Source: Fimbriimonadales bacterium (GTDB lineage: Bacteria; Armatimonadota; Fimbriimonadia; Fimbriimonadales; ATM1). Taken from it: a stretch of 64,000 bases of DNA. Each line of letters opens with the position of its first letter. Position 1 is the first letter of the stretch. Position numbers and translations under genes: made by a program. The stretch covers positions 661,255 to 725,254 of the forward strand of contig DATMAR010000003.1 in assembly GCA_035559795.1 (NCBI GenBank). Reading direction: 5' to 3'. The notes under the pieces are model-generated. The model was not told where the DNA came from and did not search any database. It was given only the letters and a program-made list of their open reading frames with translations. Shown here piece by piece: positions 17,311 through 26,281 of this stretch.

Positions 17311-19503
17311 TTATCCAGGTTCTAATTTCGCGATATTCTGCATGAGTCGCTTTACTCCGATCACGCCTGGAAATGAGACGGTTACTTCGCAATCGTCTTT
17401 TACGGGAATGCAGGAAATCACGATGCCCACTCCGAATTTCGGATGTCTCACTTGCTGACCGACTTGGAAAGGAGCCGTCCATTCCGGACCGCGCAGCGGA
17501 CGCGAGGCGGTTGAATCGGTACTCATCATTGCCCATTCGCGAGAAGGACGACGGTCTTGCAGAATCGAAGGAATCGGTTCGCGAAGCGAAGATACACATT
17601 CTCTCGGAATAGAAGCCAGAAAGCGGCTTGGTGCGTTGAAACTCGGTTGTCCGTAAGTACTGCGACGTGCAGCATGAAGTAAATGCAATTCTTCTCGCGC
17701 GCGTGTCATTGCGACGTAACAAAGTCGTCGTTCTTCTTCGAGTTCTGAATCTGTGTCCATCGAACGCGCGTGTGGAAAGATTCCTTCTTCCAATCCGACG
17801 ATGAAGACTACAGGAAATTCGAGCCCTTTAGCCGTATGAACCGTCATCAACGTGACAGCCTCTGCGCCTTGTTTAATTTCGTCCGCATCGGTAAGAAGAG
17901 AAATTTCATGTAAGAAAGAATGCAAGCCCGGTTCATCTGCATTTGCGTCATGTTGTGCGGCGACGTTGACTAATTCTTGTAAGTTTTCTAAACGGCTTTG
18001 TGCTTCTTCTGTATTTTCCGAACGCAAAGCATCTAAATATCCAGTTGTTTGCAAAAGTGTGCGCAAAATAGGTTCCGTGAAACCCTTTTCCACCAAGGGG
18101 GCGGCATGTTCGATGATTTTTACGAATTGTGAAATGGCATGTCGAATTCTCGGTTGCAGGAGAAGGAGGAATTCGTTATCGGTAATTACCGTCCATAAGG
18201 GTTTTCCTGCCGCTTTCGATTCGATTTTTTGTATGGTATTTTCGCCGATTCCTCGCATGGGGACGTTGATGACTCTTTTAAGACTAATGTCATCGTATGG
18301 ATTTGCTACGACGCGGAGGTATGCGACCATGTCTTTGATTTCTTTGCGCTCGTAGAACCGCTGACCTCCAATCAGGAGGTGGGGGATGCGCATCATGAGG
18401 AAAGTTTCTTCGAGGACTCGGCTTTGTGCGTTCGTTCGATAAAGAACCGCGAAATCGCTGAAGCGTCTTTTTCCTGTGTGTACTCCTTGCAAAATGGTAT
18501 CGGCTACGAGCATCGCTTCGTCTTGTTCGGTGCCGACTTCTGTAATGGTGATGGGCGGACCTGGCTCGTTTTCTGTCCATAGTTTTTTCGGTGCGCGTTT
18601 GCGATTCGATTTGATGACTTCGTTCGCGGATTGCAAGATTCTTTGCGTTGAGCGATAATTTTGCTCGAGCATAAGAATCTTCGCGTTTTCGTATTCGTTG
18701 GAGAATTTCAATATCAGCGAAACATCCGCTCCTCTCCAAGCATAGATGGATTGATCGTCATCTCCTACAATGAGAATATTTTTGTGTTTTCCGCAAAGGA
18801 TTTTGACTAACTCGTATTGAGATAGGTTTACGTCTTGAAATTCATCCACTAAGACGTGCAGGAAACGCTCTTGGAGTTCTTTTCGGATCTCTTCCCGTTC
18901 TTTCAAAAGACGAACGGTGTAATAAATCATATCGTCGAAATCGAGGGCTTTGTTTTTTCGGAGTTGTTCTTGATAGAGGGGATAGATTTCGGCTGCAATT
19001 CGCTCGATGAAGCCTGTCGCAAGGGCTGAAAATCTTTCGGGTGAGATTAATCTTTCCTTAGCGCGACTAATTTCGTTTAGAATGTTTCTCGGAGTTATAG
19101 ATTTTTCATCCCAGTTTTGCTGTTTTAGAATCCCCCGTATTAAAGAGATCTGGTCGCTTTCATCATAAATAACGAAGTTGCGTTCGAGACCGATGGAATG
19201 ACCGTATTGTCGCAATATGCGTCCGCAGATGCGATGAAATGTGCCCATCCATATCCCTTTCGCTCGTTCTCCTACGAGTTCTTCCACTCTCGTGCGCATT
19301 TCTTCAGCGGCTTTGTTCGTAAAAGTGACGGCTAAGATTCGATGCGGAGGGATTCCTTGTTGAATAAGCCAAGCGACGCGGTAGGTAATGACACGTGTTT
19401 TGCCACTTCCTGCCCCAGCGAAAACCAAGAGCGGACCTCCAGGATGTGTTACCGCTTCGTATTGTTTTTCGTTGAGCCTTTCTTTGAGTTCGCCTAAAGT
19501 CAT
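17311..19503 (-). CDS. pcrA: ATP-dependent DNA helicase PcrA/UvrD
   Basis: A 730-residue superfamily 1A 3'-5' helicase for nucleotide excision repair, mismatch repair and removal of RecA. The motifs appear in order: Q-motif (LNEKQYEAVTH), Walker A FAGAGSGKTRV (about 28-38), VTFTNKAAEEM, VDEFQDVNLSQYELV, GDDDQSIYAWRGAD, LEQNYRST, the MTVHTAKGLEFPVVF motif and VAMTRAREELHL. The C-terminal ~50 residues (VRHPKFGVGIVISC and onward to KRLMQNIAKLEPG) form the Tudor-like domain of PcrA. It lies upstream of nothing on its own strand except the duplicated 3' remnant. Confidence 0.95.
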   Translation of the reverse strand: MTLGELKERLNEKQYEAVTHPGGPLLVFAGAGSGKTRVITYRVAWLIQQGIPPHRILAVTFTNKAAEEMRTRVEELVGERAKGIWMGTFHRICGRILRQYGHSIGLERNFVIYDESDQISLIRGILKQQNWDEKSITPRNILNEISRAKERLISPERFSALATGFIERIAAEIYPLYQEQLRKNKALDFDDMIYYTVRLLKEREEIRKELQERFLHVLVDEFQDVNLSQYELVKILCGKHKNILIVGDDDQSIYAWRGADVSLILKFSNEYENAKILMLEQNYRSTQRILQSANEVIKSNRKRAPKKLWTENEPGPPITITEVGTEQDEAMLVADTILQGVHTGKRRFSDFAVLYRTNAQSRVLEETFLMMRIPHLLIGGQRFYERKEIKDMVAYLRVVANPYDDISLKRVINVPMRGIGENTIQKIESKAAGKPLWTVITDNEFLLLLQPRIRHAISQFVKIIEHAAPLVEKGFTEPILRTLLQTTGYLDALRSENTEEAQSRLENLQELVNVAAQHDANADEPGLHSFLHEISLLTDADEIKQGAEAVTLMTVHTAKGLEFPVVFIVGLEEGIFPHARSMDTDSELEEERRLCYVAMTRAREELHLLHAARRSTYGQPSFNAPSRFLASIPRECVSSLREPIPSILQDRRPSREWAMMSTDSTASRPLRGPEWTAPFQVGQQVRHPKFGVGIVISCIPVKDDCEVTVSFPGVIGVKRLMQNIAKLEPG

Positions 19504-19512
19504 AGATGGGAT

Positions 19513-20559
19513 TTAATCGCTTTCTTTTTCCGTTCCGATTCCCCATGAGACAGGAACGAAAAGTTTGATATACGTTTGTATTGCAAATCGGTCCGTCATT
19601 CCTGCGACGTAATCAATCGCCCCTTGAAACCCGGAAAAACCTTCCGGCAGGCGAGAAGAATCGGATAAATAATAATGAAAAAGAGTTCGCGTCAAATGTT
19701 TCGCTTTTTGGATGTCGGGATATCGTTTCGGATATTCTAAGTATACCCGTTCGAATAGAAAATCTTTCATTGCATTTACATTCGCAAGAACTTTGTCGCT
19801 AAAGGAGATTACGGGTTTTCCGAAACTGTTTTCGATAAGGTCGGTAACCATATAACCGATGCGTTGGCCCTGGGGTTCTCCCATCTTTTGAATCTCGTCC
19901 GGCACGTCGCTCCAACGAAGCATTCCTGCACGCAAAGCGTCATCCAAGTCGTGGTTGAGATAGGCGATGCGGTCGGCTATGCGTACCACGGCGGCTTCTA
20001 AAAAAGGACTTTCCGAAGTATCCGGCGATAAATCCAAATGCCCTTTGCTGTGTGCTCGGATTCCTTCGATCGTTTCATATGTCAAATTCAATCCTTTGCC
20101 ATCTTTTTCTAAAACTGTAAGTACGCGAACGCTTTGTTCGTAATGCTTGAATGTTTTCGCGGGTTCGAATTCCCTTATTGCTTCGTCGAGTGCCTCTTCA
20201 CCCGCATGCCCGAAGGGTGGGTGTCCCACATCATGGCCCAATGCAATTGCTTCTGTAAGGTCTTCATTGATTCGTAAGGCTCGTGCAATCGTTCGCGCGA
20301 TTTGCGCGACTTCCAAAGTGTGTGTAAGGCGCGTACGATAATGGTCTCCCGACGGATCTATAAAAACTTGCGTTTTGTGTTTCAATCTACGGAAAGATTT
20401 GCAATGCAAAATTCTGTCCCTGTCTTGTTGAAAGCATGTGCGAACAGGGTCGGGTTTTTCTTCACGAGCGCGTCCCGCTGAAGCGCATGCGAGTTTTGCG
20501 TAGGGAGAAAGTAATTCCCTTTCGAGTGCTTCAGTTCTCTCGCGTATCTGTGTGGGCAT
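19513..20559 (-). CDS. dgt: dGTP triphosphohydrolase-like HD protein
   Basis: A 348-residue member of the Dgt family, which cleaves dNTPs to deoxynucleoside plus triphosphate. Key segments are DRDRILHCKSFRRLKHKTQVF near the N-terminus, TRLTHTLEVAQIARTIA, the HD motif GHDVGHPPFGHAGEEAL, and RIADRIAYLNHDLDDALRAG. It is shorter than E. coli Dgt and fits the dGTPase-like type. I chose the ATG at 20557-20559 (MPTQIRERT), which has GGAG about 9 nt upstream; a longer frame upstream overlaps the glycosyltransferase gene. It overlaps that gene's 3' end by 29 nt. Confidence 0.9.
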   Translation of the reverse strand: MPTQIRERTEALERELLSPYAKLACASAGRAREEKPDPVRTCFQQDRDRILHCKSFRRLKHKTQVFIDPSGDHYRTRLTHTLEVAQIARTIARALRINEDLTEAIALGHDVGHPPFGHAGEEALDEAIREFEPAKTFKHYEQSVRVLTVLEKDGKGLNLTYETIEGIRAHSKGHLDLSPDTSESPFLEAAVVRIADRIAYLNHDLDDALRAGMLRWSDVPDEIQKMGEPQGQRIGYMVTDLIENSFGKPVISFSDKVLANVNAMKDFLFERVYLEYPKRYPDIQKAKHLTRTLFHYYLSDSSRLPEGFSGFQGAIDYVAGMTDRFAIQTYIKLFVPVSWGIGTEKESD

Positions 20560-21745
20560 GGATTGTGCTCCATGAATCCTCTTTCGGAAATGGGGGGGAA
20601 ATTCTTTCACGAGTCGAGAGCACGTTTTCGTAAACTTCGAGAACGCTCTCAGCCATATCACGGAATGTCCATCGTCGCGAGGATTTTCGGGCATTCGTTG
20701 AAATTCGTCCCCAAAGGGCAGGATTGGAGAGAAGCATAAGAACAGAATTCGCAAACTCATGGGACTCATTATCTACAGCGAAGCCGGTTTCTCCGTTTTC
20801 GAGCATAACGCTTGCCCCCCCTCCTTTTACGGCGACCACAGGAAGCGCGTAAGAAAGCGCTTCGCCGATAACTAATCCTTGTGTTTCCGTCGTGCTCGGG
20901 AAAACGAAAACATCGGCTGCTGCATAATAGTTATCAACTTTCGAACGCGGGACTGCACCGGTGAAAACGACGTAATCGCCGATTCCGATTTGGCGCACCG
21001 TTCTCTTGCAATTTTCCATGTCTGGACCGTCTCCCACGAGCCACAATTGCACGTCTTTCCTCTCCGCAAGAATTCTCTTTAACGCTCGGAATAGAAGAAT
21101 GAGATTTTTTTCTGGAGCGAGACGGCCGACGTAGAGTAAAAGTTTCGCATCGCCCTTCGCTCCGATTTCCGTGCGTGCTTCTTCTCGAGGTATTTTTCTG
21201 GGTGCGGGGTTTCCTGTCGGAATAATCGAGATCGGTTTGATAACTTTATGTTTGAGTAGATTTTCTTTTGCGATTTCACTTGGAACGATGATATGCGCAC
21301 ATTGGTTGTAATATGAATTCGTGATGCGCGCAATTACGAATTTTACGACACGCTTCGGAACGAAAGGCACGTAGTGGGCATATTCTTCGTATAAAGTGTG
21401 ATATGTGCTTACGAGCGGTATTTGCGATTGCTTTGCCCAACTTTTTCCGATGAGCCCCACCGTGAATGGCGTGTGCGTATGCACGATGTCGAATCGAAAG
21501 TGAAGGAATTCTTTTTTGAAAGGGGAGAAAGGAGGAATCGCGAGGGGATAGGATTTTGCATAGCGTGTAACGATGGAACGGAATCGAATGACATTCGGGT
21601 CTTTTTCAGTGTAGTTGGGATAGGAAGAGGTAAACACGTGGACGGAATGCCCTATTTTCCGCAGTTCCTCGATAAGCCCTTCGATGCTTACCGATACCCC
21701 GTTGATGATCGGTGAAAAACTGTCGGAGAATATTGCAATTCGCAA
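20531..21745 (-). CDS. Glycosyltransferase family 4
   Basis: A 404-residue GT-B retaining glycosyltransferase. The N-terminus MRIAIFSDSFSPIINGVSVSI is typical of GT4 enzymes acting on lipids (diacylglycerol glucosyl- or mannosyltransferases). The C-terminal half has LLYVGRLAPEKNLILLFRAL, LWLVGDGPD, and the E-x7-E motif region STTETQGLVIGEALSYALPVVA. It probably makes a membrane glycolipid or surface glycan; the acceptor is not determined. It sits 3 nt from the HTH gene upstream and overlaps dgt downstream. Confidence 0.88.
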   Translation of the reverse strand: MRIAIFSDSFSPIINGVSVSIEGLIEELRKIGHSVHVFTSSYPNYTEKDPNVIRFRSIVTRYAKSYPLAIPPFSPFKKEFLHFRFDIVHTHTPFTVGLIGKSWAKQSQIPLVSTYHTLYEEYAHYVPFVPKRVVKFVIARITNSYYNQCAHIIVPSEIAKENLLKHKVIKPISIIPTGNPAPRKIPREEARTEIGAKGDAKLLLYVGRLAPEKNLILLFRALKRILAERKDVQLWLVGDGPDMENCKRTVRQIGIGDYVVFTGAVPRSKVDNYYAAADVFVFPSTTETQGLVIGEALSYALPVVAVKGGGASVMLENGETGFAVDNESHEFANSVLMLLSNPALWGRISTNARKSSRRWTFRDMAESVLEVYENVLSTRERISPPFPKEDSWSTIHAHTDTREN

Positions 21746-21748
21746 GGC

Positions 21749-22444
21749 TCACTCCGGATGTCTGCCATGTTTTTCTACGAATTCTACGATTCCAGATAGT
21801 CGGAACCTTCTTTGATTTCCCGCCGTTCGGTGATGCTTCAGCCAATTCCGGTTCGTATACCGCCTTACGGTGGCAGGGCAAACACCTAATAGGCGCGCGG
21901 TTTCTTCTAAAGTGAGTTCGGGGTCAATTAAATTGCGAATTAGTTCTTCGCGGGATTCTTTGAATCGCGTCGAATAATACTTTTGTGTGATGTTATCATC
22001 GAAAAGTTGAGAAAGAAATTTGAGATTTTTCGGCGCTTGCTGAATAATTTTTTCGAGGTCGGAGGAAATAGGTACGGATTCCACGGGCGTTCTTCGCTTG
22101 CGAGGTCGTGGAGCTTGCATTTGCCCTTTTTTTTCTGCTGATGGTTTCTTTTGAGGAGCGGGTGGTGGCGAAATTTTTTCTGTAATTTTTTCCGCAATGG
22201 AAGGGGCTGGCTCGAGTTGCACGGCGATGGTTTCAGAATGCCGCTGTTCTTCTTTTTGAAACAAATTCTCCTTTTTGGGAGTTTGTTCTTCAGTAGGTTC
22301 TCTCAAAATTTTCGGCAGAGTGGTGATATCTTCCGGAAGGTTTTCTTCTAATTGCGTGAAAAAAGTTTTTTGGTCTTCTTCTTTCGTGATATCGAGGAAC
22401 GCATTCTCGATATATTCAATCGGGTCATCGAATTTTTTTGGCAT
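21749..22444 (-). CDS. HTH-domain protein with disordered N-terminus
   Basis: About 231 residues. The N-terminal ~120 residues are acidic then Pro/Lys-rich and look disordered. The C-terminal ~60 residues are a MerR/excisionase-like helix-turn-helix: LTLEETARLLGVCPATVRRYT, then NRNWLKHHRTAGNQRRFRLSGIVEFV, with the wing-like RTAGNQRRF segment typical of helix_turn_helix_17. It is probably a DNA-binding regulator with unknown target. The ATG at 22442-22444 sits 7 nt after GGAGGT, better spacing than the ATG two codons upstream. Confidence 0.75.
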   Translation of the reverse strand: MPKKFDDPIEYIENAFLDITKEEDQKTFFTQLEENLPEDITTLPKILREPTEEQTPKKENLFQKEEQRHSETIAVQLEPAPSIAEKITEKISPPPAPQKKPSAEKKGQMQAPRPRKRRTPVESVPISSDLEKIIQQAPKNLKFLSQLFDDNITQKYYSTRFKESREELIRNLIDPELTLEETARLLGVCPATVRRYTNRNWLKHHRTAGNQRRFRLSGIVEFVEKHGRHPE

Positions 22445-22478
22445 AGTCATTACCTCCGTTTTAGATGTTGCTATTATG

Positions 22479-23501
22479 TTAGATGTTATTTTTCGGGAGA
22501 ATAAGCATGCTGTCTCCGAAACTCAAAAAACGATATTCGAGTCTAAGTGCCTCATGATAGGCTTTCATAAGAAGTTCTTTACCGCAGAATGCCGCGACTA
22601 AAAGAAGCATAGTCGTTCTCGGCATGTGAAAATTCGTAATGAGTCCATCCACGATTTTGAAAGAATAGCCCGGTGTAATCATAAGCTCTGTTACTCCTTC
22701 TCCTGATTTTATTTTTCTTTTCTTTATTGCGGCTGATTCTACCGCACGAACGGAAGTCGTTCCTACTGCGAAGATACGACCGCGGCAGTTCTCTATTTTA
22801 CGCGATGTTTCTTCGGGAATCTCGTATCGCTCCCCATGCATTTTATGGTCGCAAACATCGTCGGTTCGGACAGGGCGAAAAGTGTCGATACCGATATCCA
22901 GTGTGATGGTCGCTTGCTGAACGCCTTTTTCTTCGAGCGCTTCTAAAACTCTCGGTGTAAAGTGCAAGCCCGCTGTTGGCGCAGCGGCGCTTCCCGGTTT
23001 TCGGGAATAAATCGTTTGGTAGCGTTCGGAATCTTCCAAATCGAAAAACACATAGGGTGGCAAAGGAACTTTACCGAAACTTTTCAGTTCTTCATAAGAA
23101 ACTGGGGGGGAGAATTGCAGAACGCGCATTCCGTCATCTAAAATCGAATGGACTGTTGCACGAATTCCATTCGAGAATTCGATGCATGTTCCGAGTTGCA
23201 ACCTTTTAGCCGGTCGTACGATGGATTCGAACAGCCCATCACCCGTTTCCCTGAGAAGCAATACTTCCACTTTCCCCCCCGTAGTTTTCCGTCCGTAAAG
23301 TCGCAGCGCAGTAACTCGCGTATCGTTGAGAATCAAAAGATCTCCTTCTTCGAGATAATTAGGAAGTTCGTAAAACAAACGATGCTCGATTACTCCGGTA
23401 TTAGGATGAACAACGAGCATCTTTGCGTTATCGCGAGGTTCTAAAGGCGATTGCGCTATGGCTTCTCTTGGCAACGTATAATCGAACTCGCTTATACGCA
23501 T
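22479..23501 (-). CDS. queA: S-adenosylmethionine:tRNA ribosyltransferase-isomerase
   Basis: QueA transfers and isomerises the ribosyl moiety of SAM to make epoxyqueuosine at the wobble position of tRNAs. The 340-residue protein shows the N-terminal FDYTLPREAIAQSPLEPRD, the LILNDTRVTALRLYG segment, GSAAAPTAGLHFT, and the C-terminal TNFHMPRTTMLLLVAAFCG and FLSFGDSMLI, all diagnostic. Its 5' end overlaps the 3' end of the HAD hydrolase gene by 10 nt, so the two are likely co-transcribed. Confidence 0.95.
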   Translation of the reverse strand: MRISEFDYTLPREAIAQSPLEPRDNAKMLVVHPNTGVIEHRLFYELPNYLEEGDLLILNDTRVTALRLYGRKTTGGKVEVLLLRETGDGLFESIVRPAKRLQLGTCIEFSNGIRATVHSILDDGMRVLQFSPPVSYEELKSFGKVPLPPYVFFDLEDSERYQTIYSRKPGSAAAPTAGLHFTPRVLEALEEKGVQQATITLDIGIDTFRPVRTDDVCDHKMHGERYEIPEETSRKIENCRGRIFAVGTTSVRAVESAAIKKRKIKSGEGVTELMITPGYSFKIVDGLITNFHMPRTTMLLLVAAFCGKELLMKAYHEALRLEYRFLSFGDSMLILPKNNI

Positions 23502-24220
23502 ATTCCCACCACTTGCGTGACTTCGAGTAGAGATTGGAGCGGTTTGTCTTCTACGAGAAAATGCGGCCGTTCACCATTTCTAATAATCAAACGCGCATTC
23601 CAACCTGCGTCCTTTGCCCCTAAGTAATCGTCTTCGAAGGAATCGCCGATATGGAGCGCTTCGCTCGGCGCGACATTTGCTCGATGCAATGCTTCTCGAA
23701 AAATTCCCTCATTCGGTTTTTCGATGCCGATTTCTAAAGAGGGAATGACGAAATCGAAGTATTTTCGTAACTCGAGATTATCGATAATCTTATGCAGTGA
23801 ACTATCCCAATTGCTGAGCACTCCGAGTTTAAAATTCGATTTTCGCAACTGTCGCAGTGTAGGAACGACATCCGAATACAATCGAAAAACCATCCCATCG
23901 GTTGAAAAAATGTTTCTTGTGAGCCATTCGTATAATTCGCGAGATAGCGTCGGGTCTTGACCGATGGATACTAACCATTCTGCAATTTCCCCCTGCCAAA
24001 AAGCTCGAATTTCCGCAGGATCTTTGCGGAGTTCTACTTCTTCATGCTCCGCTCTTTTTAGGGAATGGATTTTTTCGAAATTTCGTTTTGCAATTTCTTT
24101 GTCTAAAAGAATTCCATGCTCTTCTGCAGCACGCAAAATCAACTCTGCAGGTTCCCAACGACTCTCGATGAGAGTTCCTGCAGCATCGAATGTAATTAAC
24201 TTTATCCTCTTCTCAGCCAT
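23492..24220 (-). CDS. HAD-superfamily hydrolase
   Basis: A 242-residue HAD phosphatase, subfamily IA, similar in layout to HDHD3/YjjG-type proteins. The nucleophile motif is ITFDAAGTLIES (about 8-19), with alanine where many members have a second aspartate (DxD becomes DxA), which is seen in some eukaryote-like members but could alter phosphatase chemistry. Motif II is GVLSNWDSSL, motif III falls in GIEKPNEGIFREAL, and motif IV is HIGDSFEDDYLGAKDAGW. I chose the ATG at 24220, which overlaps the end of the DUF2905 gene. The substrate is unknown. Confidence 0.82.
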   Translation of the reverse strand: MAEKRIKLITFDAAGTLIESRWEPAELILRAAEEHGILLDKEIAKRNFEKIHSLKRAEHEEVELRKDPAEIRAFWQGEIAEWLVSIGQDPTLSRELYEWLTRNIFSTDGMVFRLYSDVVPTLRQLRKSNFKLGVLSNWDSSLHKIIDNLELRKYFDFVIPSLEIGIEKPNEGIFREALHRANVAPSEALHIGDSFEDDYLGAKDAGWNARLIIRNGERPHFLVEDKPLQSLLEVTQVVGICV

Positions 24221-24441
24221 GCGATAAACCAAAGCACCAAAGTTAACACGATGCTCAAAAGAATCATCGTTACAATAGGAAAGTAGAAAGTGAATCCGTC
24301 TTTTTGAATCAAAATATCGCCTGGCAATCTTCCGATTCGAAACCCACTTCCCTTCGAGGCGAGCCACAAAAGAAGCCCGAAACCAGCCAAGCTCAAACCT
24401 ATAAAAATCATGAACTTCGCGAATACGGCAAGTTCGTCCAT
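24202..24441 (-). CDS. DUF2905 family small membrane protein
   Basis: A 79-residue protein with two transmembrane helices (about 8-28 and 54-75) flanking the invariant IGRLPGDILIQKDGFTFYFPIVT segment that defines DUF2905. Its function is unknown; in many bacteria it lies near ruvB or queA. Here it heads the DUF2905-HAD-queA run, overlapping the HAD gene by 19 nt. It diverges from mtnA, leaving about 94 nt for both promoters. Confidence 0.85.
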   Translation of the reverse strand: MDELAVFAKFMIFIGLSLAGFGLLLWLASKGSGFRIGRLPGDILIQKDGFTFYFPIVTMILLSIVLTLVLWFIAWLRRG

Positions 24442-24535
24442 GATTTTCGAGTATGGCAGAAAAGGGATAAAAGAGCAAGTTTTTACGATAATCTGGGAGA
24501 TTCTCTATCGGTTCTAAGCGGTATCCTTCAAGGAT

Positions 24536-25507
24536 ATGGAACTTCAACCCGTCCGATGGGAGGGGAATTCCCTTTTCGTGCTCGACCAGCGCTTCCTTCC
24601 CGAAGAGGAGGTTTGGTTGGAATGTAAAACTTGGAAGGATGTAGCCGAAGCGATTCGCAACATGGCGGTGCGAGGTGCTCCTCTTATCGGAATTGCCGCA
24701 GCTTACGGGCTCGCATTAGCGCAACGACAAGGCGAAAACGTAAAATTTGCATACGAAGAGTTATCGAAAACTCGCCCGACTGGAGTGAACTTGGCATTCG
24801 CTTTAGAAAGAACGATAAATTCGAGCGACTTCCTCGAAGAGGCACAAAAAATCCATCGAGAGGAGCGCGAGAGAAACGAGAAAATCGGAAAACACGGTGT
24901 TACGTTACTGAAAAATCGCGGAAACATCATGACACTTTGCAATACAGGAAGTTTGGCAACGGCTGGGATAGGAACTGCTTTGGGTGTGATACGCACTGCA
25001 TTTCGGATGGGCATGTTGAACGAAGCGATTGTTTTGGAGACTCGTCCAAGATTACAAGGCGCGAAACTCACCGCATGGGAATTGCAAAAAGACGAAATAC
25101 CTTTTCGCATTATCACCGATGGAGCGGCTGCATACTATATGAAAACTAAAAGCGCAGAGTTAATCGTCACAGGAGCGGACTGTATCGCAGCGAATGGAGA
25201 CACAGCGAATAAAATAGGGACGTATGCTCTTGCAATTCAGGCTTCGTATCATAATATCCCTTTCGTCGTGGCGGCGCCATCTTCGACGATTGATTCCCGA
25301 AAGCATTCCGGAGACGAGATTCCTATCGAAGAGCGAGGAGTAGAAGAAGTTATGAATATTTTGCATTCCTCGAAAATAAAAGGAAACGTATGGAACCCTG
25401 CATTCGATGTAACTCCAGCGCATCTCATTTCTCACATCGTTACCGAAAACGGGATTTACAGTCATCCCTATGATTTTCGGCATGTCTATTCCACACAAGG
25501 TGTATGA
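24536..25507 (+). CDS. mtnA: Methylthioribose-1-phosphate isomerase
   Basis: MtnA converts methylthioribose-1-phosphate to methylthioribulose-1-phosphate in methionine salvage; the eIF2B-like family also includes ribose-1,5-bisphosphate isomerases. The 323-residue protein has MAVRGAPLIGIAAAYGLALA, the catalytic-cysteine region TLCNTGSLATAGIGTALGVI, the ETRPRLQGAKLTAWEL loop, the catalytic aspartate in VTGADCIAANGDTANKIGT, and VWNPAFDVTPAHLI. The ATG follows AAGGAT. No other mtn genes are nearby. It may be co-transcribed with the acyltransferase 114 nt downstream. Confidence 0.93.
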   Translation: MELQPVRWEGNSLFVLDQRFLPEEEVWLECKTWKDVAEAIRNMAVRGAPLIGIAAAYGLALAQRQGENVKFAYEELSKTRPTGVNLAFALERTINSSDFLEEAQKIHREERERNEKIGKHGVTLLKNRGNIMTLCNTGSLATAGIGTALGVIRTAFRMGMLNEAIVLETRPRLQGAKLTAWELQKDEIPFRIITDGAAAYYMKTKSAELIVTGADCIAANGDTANKIGTYALAIQASYHNIPFVVAAPSSTIDSRKHSGDEIPIEERGVEEVMNILHSSKIKGNVWNPAFDVTPAHLISHIVTENGIYSHPYDFRHVYSTQGV

Positions 25508-25621
25508 AAACGATTTCAGAATAATCTGAAAAAACTTTTTTAGCAAATTAAAGTGAAAACGCTGAACTCCAAAGAGTCTTCCTTCGAAAAAACTCCGGTA
25601 AAAAAGGAATTGCGTAAAAAA

Positions 25622-26281
25622 ATGTCGCTTGGAGAGTGGTGGAGTAGGAATCAACCGAGGCTTTACGGCGTTCTTATACACTGGTTGGCGAGAATCATAG
25701 GTCTTACGATGAGAATCCGTGTTATAGGAGAGGAAAAGTTAAAAGAATATGCGGGGGGAAAAATCATCGCCGGATGGCACGGACGCACATTTTTGGCGGC
25801 GATATATTTTCGGAATCGAGGTTATTACACTTTAATCAGCCATTCCAGAGACGGAGAGATGCAATACGGGATATTTCGGCGTTTCGGTTTCAAAACCGTG
25901 CGAGGAAGCACCGGTCGAGGGGGGGCAAGGGCAGCGGTGGAGTGTGCGAAGTTATTAAGAGAGAACAATACTTTCGTGTGGACACCGGATGGACCTCGTG
26001 GTCCTTCGCAACGCGTGCAGAGAGGGATTTTATGGCTCGCGCAAAAAGGAAATGCTCTCATCTTCCCTGCGGCCTCTTCAGCAAGACCGCGCAAAATTCT
26101 TTCCAGTTGGGATAGTTACATGATCCCCTATCCGTTCAGTAAAGGAATTATTATCATCGGCAATCCGATATCTGTCTCTGATCATCTCGGAGAGGAAGGG
26201 CTTTCGGAACTGGCTGAAAAGTTAGAAAGCGAATTGAATGACTTACAGAAACAAGCAGAAACGGCGTTGGGTTATTCATGA
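25622..26281 (+). CDS. DUF374 lysophospholipid acyltransferase family protein
   Basis: A protein of about 219 residues with an N-terminal hydrophobic segment (LYGVLIHWLARIIGLTMRI) and the DUF374 signatures: GWHGRTFLAAIYF (H-x4-type catalytic motif), SHSRDGEM, RGSTGRGGARA and TPDGPRGPSQRVQRGILWLA. Members are linked to lipid A or other lipid acylation and often sit beside waaA, as here, where it overlaps waaA by an ATGA. I prefer the ATG at 25622. A GTG at 25553 would add a Lys-rich, poorly conserved leader without a ribosome-binding site. Confidence 0.85.
   Translation: MSLGEWWSRNQPRLYGVLIHWLARIIGLTMRIRVIGEEKLKEYAGGKIIAGWHGRTFLAAIYFRNRGYYTLISHSRDGEMQYGIFRRFGFKTVRGSTGRGGARAAVECAKLLRENNTFVWTPDGPRGPSQRVQRGILWLAQKGNALIFPAASSARPRKILSSWDSYMIPYPFSKGIIIIGNPISVSDHLGEEGLSELAEKLESELNDLQKQAETALGYS

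Larger units (their letters stand above)
17191..17338. repeat. Tandem duplication of terminator plus pcrA 3' end
   Basis: Two near-identical units with a period of about 74 bp, 17191-17264 and 17265-17338. Each holds a terminator hairpin (loops differ: CCACTG versus CTCCTG) and the 3' end of pcrA, in the minus strand the codons for NIAKLEPG plus the stop. Only the right copy is attached to the full pcrA frame; the left copy is a remnant of the last codons. Confidence 0.85.
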
